NCBI GenBank assembly: GCA_028696875.1
Contig: JAQVGF010000003.1
Span: 1-42,683 of the forward strand
Length of the DNA stretch: 42,683 nucleotides
Direction: 5' to 3'
Source of the DNA: Dysgonamonadaceae bacterium
GTDB lineage: Bacteria; Bacteroidota; Bacteroidia; Bacteroidales; Dysgonomonadaceae
Shown here: piece after piece, positions 14,838-23,485 of the stretch
Numbering within the stretch: the stretch's first letter is position 1
How the letters are laid out: the number at the start of each line of letters is the position of its first letter
Notes under the pieces: model-generated
Seen by the model: the letters and a program-made list of their open reading frames with translations, nothing else
Told to the model about the DNA's origin: nothing
Database searches by the model: none
Position numbers and translations under genes: made by a program

Positions 14838-16168
14838 AACAGGTAGTTGCTCTTTTTAGTTTAGTAATAAGCCTTTCTGTTTTCTCGCAAACAGGTGATT
14901 TGGAACGTTTACAAAATCAACGAAAAAACCTGCAAGCAGAAATTGAGAATACAAATCGGCTCTATTTAAATGTAAAGAAACAAACAACTACTATCATACA
15001 GCGCATTAATCTTATCAACAAACAGATAGAAAACCGAAAGAAAATTATTGCTGTTCAAAACCAAGAAATTGCCGCTCTCGATAATGAGTTATCTCGTTTG
15101 CAAAAAGAGATAGAGGTTTTAAATCGTGAACTTAAACAAAGACAGGATAAGTATGCGAATGCAATAAAAACTGTAATGCATAAGCGACAATCGGAAAATA
15201 AAATCTTTTTTATCCTCTCAGGTAAATCCTTTGGCGAAACATTGCGACGGATGCAATATTTAAAGCAATATTCACGCATGCAAAAAAATCAGGCTGATGA
15301 AATAAAAGAGAAAAATGCAGAGTTGCAAAAAAAACGGACAGATATTGAGCAAGCAAAAATTGAGCGTAGTAAAACACTTGCTGCAATAAGAACAGAACAG
15401 TCGAAATTAATTGAAGAAGAGCAAAATCGTAAAAGCGAAATGAATGAAGCACAAGGCAAACAAAAAGAGTTGCAAAAAGTGCTTCAAGACAAACAAAAGC
15501 AAGCCAATCGCCTGAATTCAGAAATAGAAAAACTGATTGCCGAAGAAGTGGCACGACAAGAACGCGAAGCCAGGCGACTGGAAGAGGAGCAACGCAAAAA
15601 GCGTGCAGAGGAACAACGTCTGGCAGAAGAAAAACGACTCAAAGAGCAAAAGAAAAAGCCTAAGAGAGAAAAAGCAGAACCTGAAAAAGAGATTCCTGAG
15701 CGTACTATCGTAAAAGAAGAACCGCTTATTGCAGAAGCTGAAACATTCAACCTCTCTAAAAACTTTGTTGCAAACAAAGGCAGTTTACCGATGCCTGTAA
15801 CAGGTGCTGCTACAATTGTTTCAAAGTTTGGGATAAATAAACATGCAGAGTGGAATGTATCTACCAATAATAGCGGAATTGATATTCAGGCACAAAACAA
15901 TGCCGACATCCGCTCCATATTTGATGGAGAAGTATCGCGCATCATTGCGTTTCCGGGATACAACAACTGTGTAATTCTCCGACACGGAGATTACTATACA
16001 TTCTATGCCAATATCATAAATGTGTACGTAAAACAAGGACAAAAAGTTAAAACAGGCGAAGCCTTAGGGAAAATATATACCGATTCGGATACAGGTGTTT
16101 CCACAATGCACTTTCAGCTTTGGAATAAAACCACGAAGCTAAATCCGGCGCCCTGGCTCAAAAAATAG
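14834..16168 (+). CDS. EnvC-like murein hydrolase activator (coiled coil plus degenerate LytM)
   Basis: A 444-residue protein: signal peptide (ending VFSQ), a long coiled coil (about 20-275) rich in Lys, Glu and Gln, a charged linker, and a C-terminal LytM/M23 domain (about 325-444). The usual zinc residues are lost: the H-x3-D motif reads NNSGID (345-350), the Y-x-H position reads YAN (391-393), and the H-x-H pair reads T-M-H (424-426), keeping only the second His. This fits a non-catalytic LytM factor that activates amidases for septal peptidoglycan splitting, as E. coli EnvC does. Start overlaps the DUF4292 stop by 4 bp. Confidence 0.9.
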   Translation: MKQVVALFSLVISLSVFSQTGDLERLQNQRKNLQAEIENTNRLYLNVKKQTTTIIQRINLINKQIENRKKIIAVQNQEIAALDNELSRLQKEIEVLNRELKQRQDKYANAIKTVMHKRQSENKIFFILSGKSFGETLRRMQYLKQYSRMQKNQADEIKEKNAELQKKRTDIEQAKIERSKTLAAIRTEQSKLIEEEQNRKSEMNEAQGKQKELQKVLQDKQKQANRLNSEIEKLIAEEVARQEREARRLEEEQRKKRAEEQRLAEEKRLKEQKKKPKREKAEPEKEIPERTIVKEEPLIAEAETFNLSKNFVANKGSLPMPVTGAATIVSKFGINKHAEWNVSTNNSGIDIQAQNNADIRSIFDGEVSRIIAFPGYNNCVILRHGDYYTFYANIINVYVKQGQKVKTGEALGKIYTDSDTGVSTMHFQLWNKTTKLNPAPWLKK

Positions 16169-16217
16169 ACTGAAAATATAATATCGTTAATTTCTATTCA
16201 TTGTAAACTACATTTTT

Positions 16218-17468
16218 ATGAATCTAAAACTACGTTTAATTTTGATGAACTTTCTCCAATATGCAATTTGGGGAGCATGGTTAATTTCATTGGGCGCTTA
16301 CTTAGGTGGTAAGCTGAATTTTACAGGCGTACAAATTGGCAGCTTCTTTGCTACCATGGGTATTGCCTCGCTTTTTATGCCTGGACTACTGGGAATTATT
16401 GCAGATCGATTTATACCAGCAGAAAAATTGTTAGGTATTTGTCATTTATTGGGAGCTATGTTTTTGTTTTTGGCTGCTCCTCAAACTGAATATATTGCGC
16501 TTTATACTTACATATTGCTTGCAGTATTTTTTTATATGCCAACCATTGCATTATCAAATGCGGTGGCATACAACGCACTTGAAAAATCGGGGCATGATAC
16601 TGTGAAGTCCTTCCCACCCATTCGTGTGTGGGGCACAGTGGGTTTTATAATCGCTATGATTTCTGTTGATCTGCTCCGTATAGATGGAATGAAATTTTCT
16701 CAGACGGCTTATCAACTCTATTTTTCAGCGGGTCTATCATTTATATTGGGGATCTATTCGTTTACACTTCCAAAGTGTCCTATCAGTCCGGCAAGTGAGA
16801 GCAAATCGTGGGTGGATAATTTTGGCTTGCGTGCATTCGCATTGTTCAAACAACGTAAGATGGCTGTCTTTTTCACTTTCTCCATGCTTCTTGGAGTTGC
16901 CCTTCAAATTACAAACATGTTTGCCAATGACTATTTAACCAATCATTTCGGCAAAATGCCGCAATATCAAGACACATTTGGAGTGCAATATGCAAACATT
17001 CTGATTTCAATTTCTCAAATGTCTGAAACACTTTGTATTTTGTTAATTCCTTTCTTTCTGAAACGATTTGGGATTAAGAAAGTAATGCTGATAAGTATGT
17101 TTGCATGGATATTACGCTTTGGCCTATTAGGGCTTGGCGATCCAGGTGGAGGAGTTTGGATGCTTGTTCTTTCAATGCTTGTGTATGGTGTAGCATTTGA
17201 CTTTTTCAACATATCCGGCTCTTTGTTCGTAGAACAAGAAACGAGTCCGAGAATTCGTTCCAGTGCACAAGGACTTTTCATGATTATGACCAATGGCATT
17301 GGAGCTTTTATAGGTTCATATGCTGCTGGACAAGTGTTAGATATGGTTGGCTGGCCCAATGCATGGTTTGTATTTACCTCCTACTCTGTAGTGGTAATGA
17401 TTCTTTTTGCTATTCTCTTTCAATATAAGCACGATCCTGTAAAGATTGAGAGGCATTTGGTGGGGTGA
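16218..17468 (+). CDS. MFS nucleoside transporter (NupG-like, nucleoside:H+ symporter family)
   Basis: A 416-residue polytopic protein with about 12 transmembrane helices. The opening LRLILMNFLQYAIWGAWLISLGAYL and the segment GTVGFIIAMI are typical of the nucleoside:H+ symporter family of MFS transporters (E. coli NupG/XapB); inner membrane uptake of nucleosides is predicted. Lies 49 bp after the EnvC-like gene; whether it shares that transcript is unclear. A nucleoside phosphorylase at 20924-21790 would act on the imported nucleosides. Confidence 0.88.
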   Translation: MNLKLRLILMNFLQYAIWGAWLISLGAYLGGKLNFTGVQIGSFFATMGIASLFMPGLLGIIADRFIPAEKLLGICHLLGAMFLFLAAPQTEYIALYTYILLAVFFYMPTIALSNAVAYNALEKSGHDTVKSFPPIRVWGTVGFIIAMISVDLLRIDGMKFSQTAYQLYFSAGLSFILGIYSFTLPKCPISPASESKSWVDNFGLRAFALFKQRKMAVFFTFSMLLGVALQITNMFANDYLTNHFGKMPQYQDTFGVQYANILISISQMSETLCILLIPFFLKRFGIKKVMLISMFAWILRFGLLGLGDPGGGVWMLVLSMLVYGVAFDFFNISGSLFVEQETSPRIRSSAQGLFMIMTNGIGAFIGSYAAGQVLDMVGWPNAWFVFTSYSVVVMILFAILFQYKHDPVKIERHLVG

Positions 17469-17510
17469 GGTTGTTTGTGGTGCGGTGTTTGAGGTAGTGT
17501 GAGGAAAGAA

Positions 17511-17559
17511 GAATGAAGAACTAAGAATGAAGAGTTAAGAATGAAGAACTAAGAATGAA
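17511..17559. repeat. Heptad repeat block, 7 units (GARNNAA type)
   Basis: Units in exact phase: gaatgaa, gaactaa, gaatgaa, gagttaa, gaatgaa, gaactaa, gaatgaa. Higher-order order is visible: gaatgaa alternates with the other variants. Confidence 0.8.
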
Positions 17560-17582
17560 AAATCACTCTAAAAATTCTTCTC

Positions 17583-17645
17583 GCTGGTAAGTCTCCAGAC
17601 TTATGCCTCTAACTCCCAAGGCACAGGTCAGAGACCTGCGCCAGC
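17583..17645. repeat. BIME-like inverted pair of REP-like elements
   Basis: Left element 17583-17607 begins GCTGGTAAGTCT and ends ACTTATGCC; right element 17620-17645 is its inverted relative (minus strand begins GCTGGCGCAGGTCT, ends ACCTGTGCC). Each has its own small internal palindrome, and a 12-bp spacer separates them. Related sequence is at 7125-7140 and 26868-26895. Confidence 0.65.
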
Positions 17646-17771
17646 CAAAGTTCTGCAAATTTCAAAAAACAATATCATTTCAAGCGTATGTGAGAAATCT
17701 GTTTCTACAAAGAACTAAGGGATGTTTCATTTGGTTATCATAACAAGAGACCAGTATTATTCTTTTATTGC

Positions 17772-17886
17772 CAATCCCGAAAGGGATTGAATGTTTATAG
17801 CACTAATTACAAAATAGAATTCGACCACGATGTGGTCGAATTTACTTTCGTTTTTACGCTATAAACATACAACCTCTTCGAGGTTG
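17772..17886. repeat. Compound inverted element with three hairpins
   Basis: Hairpin 1: CAATCCC, GAAA, GGGATTG (17772-17789). Closing stem: ATGTTTATAGC (17791-17801) with GCTATAAACAT (17858-17868). Inside it hairpin 2 with perfect 11-bp arms AATTCGACCAC and GTGGTCGAATT (17818-17842). Hairpin 3: CAACCTC, TTC, GAGGTTG (17870-17886). Hairpins 1 and 3 plus their stems form an inverted pair of about 30 bp each. Confidence 0.8.
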
Positions 17887-17973
17887 CAATGTAAACCTAA
17901 TTTAATTCCTGACATAGATACTTCTAAAATTGAATGAAAATTCCGCCTCATATTTTTTATTATTACAACCAAA

Positions 17974-18008
17974 AAAAAGCGCCAAGATTTAATCTCTTGA
18001 CGCTTTTT
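17974..18008 (-). terminator. Rho-independent terminator of the M16 gene
   Basis: Arms 17974-17987 and 17995-18008 (core AGCGCCAAGA / TCTTGACGCT) form a 14-bp stem with one G-U wobble in the minus-strand RNA, a 7-nt loop, and a tract of eight T on the minus strand (17971-17978). It lies about 70 bp after the M16 stop. Confidence 0.85.
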
Positions 18009-18076
18009 CGTTTTTTATATAAAAGAACTGCTACAATTTTTGATGTTTATACATTGTGCAGTCTCTTGAAAACCAC

Positions 18077-20896
18077 CTATTCTACGGCATCTTCTTCCCC
18101 CTCAGTCGGCATCATACTCACAATTATTTCATTCTCTTGCGAAAGCAATTCGTTTGCAAATTGTTTCACATCGGCCATTGTTATTGAATTCAATGTGCTT
18201 AGATAATCTGAATAATTATCTTCATTGTAGTAATAATAAGTATCTAAGATATTGAGCCAATAGCTATTCTCTTTCATATTTTCGCTATACTTCTTGTTCA
18301 TGAATTCTTTCACTTTATTGAAGTCAACTTCGCGTGGTCCGTTTGCTGCAATATCACGAAGTTCTTTATGAACAATTGTATTCAGATGCTCCATTTTTGC
18401 AGGATCAGTATCGTATACGATTTGCAAAATCGTTTGATTCTCAGGGTACCGTGCAATATTTCCTCTGGAAGATACTCCGTAGGTTCCGCCTTCATCTTCA
18501 CGAATTTTTTCGGTGTAAACGATGTCCAGAATTTGATCAAACATGCTCATAAGAATTGTGTTCTTCAATGTTCTGTCCATCTTACCGGTAAATGCATTAA
18601 AGACGGATGCTTTTGGGTTTTGCATCTCTCTTTGGAAAATATTTTTTGTTTTACCTGTCTTAACGTCCATTGGCACGTGTAAGAACTCTCCCTCCACAGC
18701 CTCGCCCGGTAATGATGCAAGGTAAGTTAAAACAGCAGGTTTAATTGCTTCTTCGTCGACATTTCCCACGAAAGTGAAAACAAAGCTACCCGGATTAATG
18801 AATATTTGTTTATACATTTTCATGATTTTGTCGTAATCTATCTTTTTTAAATCTGCCAGTTTAGTACGCAACACAATTGGATTGTCTCCGTACAAAGCAT
18901 ACATGGCTGAATCGCTGAAAGCAACCATCGGTTCTGCTTCCACATTTTTAAGTTGCGACTCCATCCGTTCGATAAACGAATCGAAAGCGTCTTTATCGCT
19001 TCTGGGCGATGTGAAATAGAGGTAAATCAACTGCAACATGGTTTCAAAATCTTTGATGGAAGACGATCCTCTAAAGCCTTGAGTGGTCAAAGCAACTGTT
19101 GGGGAAGCAGATGCAGTTTTTCCGGCTAACACTTTGCGCAAATTAGTTACACTAAAGTTTCCAACACCACCTAACGACATAACATTGCTCATCATCTTGC
19201 TGTTTATCGGATCTTGTTCGGCATACGAAGAATATCCGCCAACACTTGACGCGGTCATCAGAATTTGGTCATCTTTAAAATCGGTATTCTTCAAAACAAC
19301 TTTCATGCCGTTAGAAAGAGTCCAAACTGTTGCATCAAGAGCTTCGTTTGTTTCTGTTTTTGTAATTTCGCCGGCAGTAGGAGGTGTTGTGATAAGCGGT
19401 TCATCGGATACTTCTTCTACGTATGCTTCAATTTCCTCTTTCTTCACTTCCTCAACGAGCGCTAAAATCTCGCTTGCGGTAGGATATACCAATTCCTCTT
19501 TTGCAGGTCCTGATATAGAGATAACCATGTTTTTATCTTGAATCAACTGAGCAACTGTTTGGTTGATTGCTTCAACAGGTATGCTTGGAGCAATCATTTT
19601 AATCATGTTGTACTCATATTCAATTCCGGGAAATGGTTCATTGTTGGTGAAGCTACTCACGTATTCTTGCGAATAGACTCTGTTTAGTTGCTTATCTCGG
19701 TTGTTGTAAGAGTTTTCGTAATTTTTAATCGTGTTTTCACGCGCTCTTTCGTATTCCGATTCTGTGAAACCAAACTTCTTCATACGTTCTGTTTCGCGAA
19801 TCATTGCCGATAAGGCATCTTTGATTTTGTCGTCGGCAGATGATGCTGCAACAGTCCATGCATCTTTTGTTTTAGCAACAAAATAGTCACCGTCGTATGC
19901 ATACGCATATGTAAATGGAGCGTTTGGCTTTTGAATTATTTCCTGAAAACGATCATTTATCATGCTCGATGCTACATTTTTAATGTAATTGATCACAAAT
20001 CCGGCTTGCGATAATTTTATTTCGTCCGGTATTGGATCATGTTTGTAGAAAACCATCAGGCTTGTGCGGATAGATTCAGGATCGGTGGCAATAGAAACAA
20101 TGGTTTCTTCATTATCGGGAACGGGATAATATTCGCGTTCTGCGGCATTTTCAGGCATCTCAATTTTTGAGAATAGCTCTTTCACTTTTGCTTCAACTCT
20201 ATCGGGATCAATATCACCAACAATAATTATTCCTTGCAAATCGGGGCGATACCATTTTTCGTAATAATCGCGAATTTCCTGATGCTTGAAGTTATTGATA
20301 ACATCGATGCTACCAATGGGCAATCTATTTGCATACTTGCTGTCTTTGAACATAACAGGGAGCATTTTTTCCCACAAGCGAAACTGTGCACCGCCACGCG
20401 TTCTCCACTCTTCACGAATGACACCGCGTTCACTTTCAATTTCGTCTCCGTCAAGGGCAATTTCGTTTGCCCAATCGTGCAGAATGAGCAGCGCCGAGTC
20501 TACAATCCCTTCGCGTACCACAGGTACATTTGACAGGTAATAAACCGTTTCGTCAAACGATGTATAAGCGTTTACATTTTCGCCAAATTTCACTCCATTT
20601 TCTTCCAGATAATTTAGCATCTCTTTCTTCGGGAAATGGGTGGTGCCATTAAATGCCATATGTTCTAAGAAGTGTGCCAAGCCTGCTTGAGGATCTTCTT
20701 CTTGCATGGAACCCACTTTTTGAGCAATATAAAAATCGGCTCTGTTTTCGGGCAATTTGTTTTGACGAATAAAATAAGTCAGCCCATTTTCAAGTTTTCC
20801 GTAGCGTACTGCCGGATCCATGGGTTGAGGAGGGTTTTGTTGTGCAATTGTTGTTAAACTGATTAACAAAACTGCCAGTAAAGATAATTTTTTCAT
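18077..20896 (-). CDS. Zinc peptidase, M16 family (pitrilysin/PqqL-like), two-copy type
   Basis: A 939-residue exported peptidase with signal peptide ending TTIAQ. The N-terminal M16 domain carries the inverted zinc motif HFLEH (75-79, H-x-x-E-H) in GLAHFLEHMAFNGT, and the third ligand Glu about 76 residues later in IESERGVIREEW (Glu156). Further M16_C domains fill the middle and the end; the C-terminal half (from about 515, VWTLSNGMKVVLKNTDF) repeats the M16 fold without the zinc motif, as is normal for inactive partner domains. It likely degrades peptides in the periplasm. It is followed by a strong terminator and lies 27 bp after the nucleoside phosphorylase gene, in the same direction. 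Confidence 0.93.
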   Translation of the reverse strand: MKKLSLLAVLLISLTTIAQQNPPQPMDPAVRYGKLENGLTYFIRQNKLPENRADFYIAQKVGSMQEEDPQAGLAHFLEHMAFNGTTHFPKKEMLNYLEENGVKFGENVNAYTSFDETVYYLSNVPVVREGIVDSALLILHDWANEIALDGDEIESERGVIREEWRTRGGAQFRLWEKMLPVMFKDSKYANRLPIGSIDVINNFKHQEIRDYYEKWYRPDLQGIIIVGDIDPDRVEAKVKELFSKIEMPENAAEREYYPVPDNEETIVSIATDPESIRTSLMVFYKHDPIPDEIKLSQAGFVINYIKNVASSMINDRFQEIIQKPNAPFTYAYAYDGDYFVAKTKDAWTVAASSADDKIKDALSAMIRETERMKKFGFTESEYERARENTIKNYENSYNNRDKQLNRVYSQEYVSSFTNNEPFPGIEYEYNMIKMIAPSIPVEAINQTVAQLIQDKNMVISISGPAKEELVYPTASEILALVEEVKKEEIEAYVEEVSDEPLITTPPTAGEITKTETNEALDATVWTLSNGMKVVLKNTDFKDDQILMTASSVGGYSSYAEQDPINSKMMSNVMSLGGVGNFSVTNLRKVLAGKTASASPTVALTTQGFRGSSSIKDFETMLQLIYLYFTSPRSDKDAFDSFIERMESQLKNVEAEPMVAFSDSAMYALYGDNPIVLRTKLADLKKIDYDKIMKMYKQIFINPGSFVFTFVGNVDEEAIKPAVLTYLASLPGEAVEGEFLHVPMDVKTGKTKNIFQREMQNPKASVFNAFTGKMDRTLKNTILMSMFDQILDIVYTEKIREDEGGTYGVSSRGNIARYPENQTILQIVYDTDPAKMEHLNTIVHKELRDIAANGPREVDFNKVKEFMNKKYSENMKENSYWLNILDTYYYYNEDNYSDYLSTLNSITMADVKQFANELLSQENEIIVSMMPTEGEEDAVE

Positions 20897-20923
20897 TGAT
20901 TAAATTTTTTAAGATTAATAAGT

Positions 20924-21790
20924 TTAAATTCGGTCTAATACTATTTTAATTAAATCTTCTATTGATCCTTGATAGTTGGCATTCGATTCCTGAGCTACTC
21001 TGTTGGCAATAATGGAACAAACTGTCATGGCTTTGTGTCCCATGAGCTTGCTCAAACCGGCAAGTGCAGAGCTTTCCATTTCATAATTCGTGATGGAATG
21101 ATCTTCAAATCGAAACGACTCAATTTTGGAATTAAGTTCCGGATCGGCTAATGCCAATCGAACATGTCTGCCTTGTGGTCCATAGAATCCGATTGCAGAA
21201 ATGGTTACACCTTTAATCATATCGTAACCAATCTGATCAACCAACCCTTCATCAGCACTCACCACATATGGCGAGCAATGATAAGGTGACCAATTAACAT
21301 GTTTTTGAAAAGAAAGTTCAAACTCTTCTTCCCTTATTTTCTCCGAATTATTGTAATAATGAATTAGCCCATCAAAACCAATCGATTTTTCGGAAACAAC
21401 AAAAGTGCCCACCGGGCAATGTGGCTGCATTCCACCGGAAGTGCCAACTCGAATCATCGTGAGTTGTTTAAAGTCTTTTTTCACTTCACGTGTTTTGAAA
21501 TCTACATTTGCCAGAGCATCCAATTCTGTAACAACAATATCGATATTATCGGTCCCGATACCGTGGGAAAGAGCTGTTATTCGCTTACCTTTATACATAC
21601 CGGTTACGGTATGGAATTCACGACTTTGAATGTCGAACTCAATAGAATCGAAGAAAGAGGCGGTTAAGGTAACGCGCCCCGGATCGCCCATCATTATTAT
21701 CTTATCTGATAATTGTTCAGGCTTTATATGTAAATGGAAAATGCTTCCATCCGAATTAATTATTAATTCAGATTCAGGTATTACTCTCAT
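20924..21790 (-). CDS. Nucleoside phosphorylase (uridine-phosphorylase-like, PNP/UDP family)
   Basis: A 288-residue cytoplasmic enzyme of nucleoside phosphorylase family I, which splits nucleosides with phosphate to a free base and ribose-1-phosphate. Visible marks are the phosphate-binding MMGDPGRV near residue 33-40, GIGTDNIDIVVTELD, the MIRVGTSGGMQ motif near 112-122, and NYEMESSALAGLSKLMGHKA with the family's Met-Glu ribose-binding pair. Uridine is the likeliest substrate, but purine specificity cannot be excluded from motifs. It would work with the NupG-like transporter at 16218-17468. The upstream gap of 165 bp to floA suggests its own promoter, though no TAnnTTTG box was found there. 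Confidence 0.88.
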   Translation of the reverse strand: MRVIPESELIINSDGSIFHLHIKPEQLSDKIIMMGDPGRVTLTASFFDSIEFDIQSREFHTVTGMYKGKRITALSHGIGTDNIDIVVTELDALANVDFKTREVKKDFKQLTMIRVGTSGGMQPHCPVGTFVVSEKSIGFDGLIHYYNNSEKIREEEFELSFQKHVNWSPYHCSPYVVSADEGLVDQIGYDMIKGVTISAIGFYGPQGRHVRLALADPELNSKIESFRFEDHSITNYEMESSALAGLSKLMGHKAMTVCSIIANRVAQESNANYQGSIEDLIKIVLDRI

Positions 21791-21955
21791 ATTTTCTTTT
21801 GTTTTTAATGGTTCTATTTTATGTGCGATGCGTTTCGTTTTAATGTTTCTCAGCCGTTGTATGCAACGTCTCTATGGGTTTGTTATCAATATACATTGCG
21901 ATTATTCAAGCGCCCACATACCGCAAAACGCATACCCCATATCTCACACCCCAAC

Positions 21956-22945
21956 CTATTTATTTGGAGTAATTTTATCAGAACCCTTTTGTGGTTTAGA
22001 AATAGAATCGCGCATCTCCGTATCGGCCTGGATATTCTTCATGCGATAATAGTCCATAATGCCCATATTGCCCGCTCTAAATGCTTCGGCCATGGCTTTA
22101 GGAACTTCTGCTTCGGCTTCAATAACTTTTGCACGAGCTTCTTGTGCTTTTGCTTTCATTTCTTGCTCCAATGCAATAGCCATTGCCCGACGTTCCTCTG
22201 CGCGCGCTTGCGCAATATTTTTATCGGCTTGTGCCTGGTCAATTTGTAGTACAGCACCAATATTTTTACCTATGTCGATATCGGCAATATCGATGGATAG
22301 AATTTCAAATGCGGTTCCCGCATCCAATCCCTTTTTTAGAACCAGCTTAGAGATAGAATCCGGATTCTCTAATACCGACTTGTGCGATGCTGCAGAACCA
22401 ATAGAGGAAACAATACCTTCGCCTACGCGCGCTAAGATAGTCTCTTCTCCGGCTCCTCCTACTAATTGTTTGATGTTTGCACGAACTGTAACGCGGGCTT
22501 TAGCAATAAGCTGAATTCCGTCAATAGCCACTGCGGTAACGGGCGGTGTATCAATAACCTTGGGGTTTACTGACATTTGAACAGCTTGCAAAACATCTCT
22601 ACCAGCCAGGTCAATGGCTGTTCCCATTTGGAATGACAAGTCGATGTTTGCTTTGGATGCCGAAACCAATGCATGAACAACTTTCTCCACGTGTCCTCCG
22701 GCCAAATAGTGAGCTTCCAGATCATCGCGCGTTATGTTTTTGAGCCCTGCCTTGTGGGCTTCAATCATTGCATAAACAATGGTGCGTGGCGGAACTCTTC
22801 GCAATCGCATCAAGAATAACTGTACCAACGAAATATGTACTCCCGCCGACAGTGCGTTTATCCATAAGAAAAACGGTACGTAATAGAAAAAAATGATTAC
22901 TACAAACAGAACCGCTGCTGCAGCCATAAAAAGTGTAAATTCCAT
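21956..22945 (-). CDS. floA: Flotillin-like protein FloA (SPFH)
   Basis: A 329-residue protein. The N-terminal membrane segment (about 5-30) leads into the FloA-type SPFH region ([70 protein letters not shown]) and a C-terminal flotillin coiled coil with Glu/Ala repeats ([45 protein letters not shown]). FloA proteins scaffold functional membrane microdomains. The neighbour 49 bp upstream is nfeD, the standard FloA partner. Confidence 0.95.
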   Translation of the reverse strand: MEFTLFMAAAAVLFVVIIFFYYVPFFLWINALSAGVHISLVQLFLMRLRRVPPRTIVYAMIEAHKAGLKNITRDDLEAHYLAGGHVEKVVHALVSASKANIDLSFQMGTAIDLAGRDVLQAVQMSVNPKVIDTPPVTAVAIDGIQLIAKARVTVRANIKQLVGGAGEETILARVGEGIVSSIGSAASHKSVLENPDSISKLVLKKGLDAGTAFEILSIDIADIDIGKNIGAVLQIDQAQADKNIAQARAEERRAMAIALEQEMKAKAQEARAKVIEAEAEVPKAMAEAFRAGNMGIMDYYRMKNIQADTEMRDSISKPQKGSDKITPNK

Positions 22946-22994
22946 AATATTTATTTTTAGTGTTTATGAATTATTTTAGTTTATTATTCCAAAA

Positions 22995-23480
22995 TTATAC
23001 AGATGTGGTAACTTTAGCAACAAGTACATTTGACCACTCAACTTTAATCACCTCTACTTCTGTTTCCTCGTCAATCATTTCGCCATCAATTGATTTTGCT
23101 TCAACGGTCAAACCGTTGATGGAAACTTTCCCGATAGGGTTTAGACGTGAAATTGTGATTCCTGTGTCTCCTATATTGATTTTTTTTAAATCAGAAACAT
23201 CCACTGTCGAATCAATATTTGTGTTGAGCGCAATACGTCTAAGGGATTTTGATTTGACCAGGAAAAGGAAGCTCCCCATTATCAAGAATACTGTTATTAG
23301 CAGTGTGAAGTTTCCTGCCGATGCGCCCATGTACTTGTAAGCATATAGAATTCCGCCCGCAATAAAAACTATTCCGGCTATTCCGGAAATGGTAATCCCG
23401 GGAATCAGGAATATTTCTACTAAGAGAAAAATAATTCCCAATAGAATTATTATTGCTATAATTATGATATTAAAAGTCAT
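22995..23480 (-). CDS. NfeD-family membrane protein
   Basis: A 161-residue short-type NfeD: membrane segments at about 3-25, 33-50 and 57-77 and a C-terminal OB-fold domain (about 90-155: VSDLKKINIGDTGITISRLNPIGKVSINGLTVEAKS ends the family signature). It lacks the ClpP-like protease part found in long NfeD proteins. NfeD partners FloA/SPFH proteins in membrane microdomains. It begins 5 bp after the TPR/PD40 gene and sits 49 bp before floA, so the three form an operon. Confidence 0.92.
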   Translation of the reverse strand: MTFNIIIIAIIILLGIIFLLVEIFLIPGITISGIAGIVFIAGGILYAYKYMGASAGNFTLLITVFLIMGSFLFLVKSKSLRRIALNTNIDSTVDVSDLKKINIGDTGITISRLNPIGKVSINGLTVEAKSIDGEMIDEETEVEVIKVEWSNVLVAKVTTSV

Positions 23481-23485
23481 GTCAA

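Larger units (their letters stand above)
17469..18076. other. Convergent intergenic region with several repeat elements
   Basis: 608 bp between converging genes, without a credible gene (a 90-residue frame from 17934 is antisense to the M16 terminator and C-terminus). It holds a heptad block (17511-17559), an inverted pair of REP-like elements (17583-17645), a 115-bp compound inverted element (17772-17886) and the M16 terminator (17974-18008). Confidence 0.75.

Noticed and set aside
15210-15867. Minus-strand frames of 114-127 residues antisense to the EnvC-like gene
   Set aside because: Their Ser/Arg/Cys/Phe bias mirrors the Lys/Glu-rich coiled coil.
17934-18206. 90-residue plus-strand frame near the M16 3' end
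   Set aside because: It runs over the terminator and antisense to the M16 C-terminus.
19083-19541. 152-residue plus-strand frame antisense to the M16 gene
   Set aside because: It lies wholly in a well-supported gene and looks like the reverse of its codons.
21855-21868. Hairpin CGTTG, TATG, CAACG as floA terminator
   Set aside because: The stem is only five base pairs and no T-run follows on the minus strand.
22059-22514. 151-residue plus-strand frame antisense to floA
   Set aside because: It is Ala/Ser-rich because it mirrors the floA coiled coil; no start signal, no recognisable domain.
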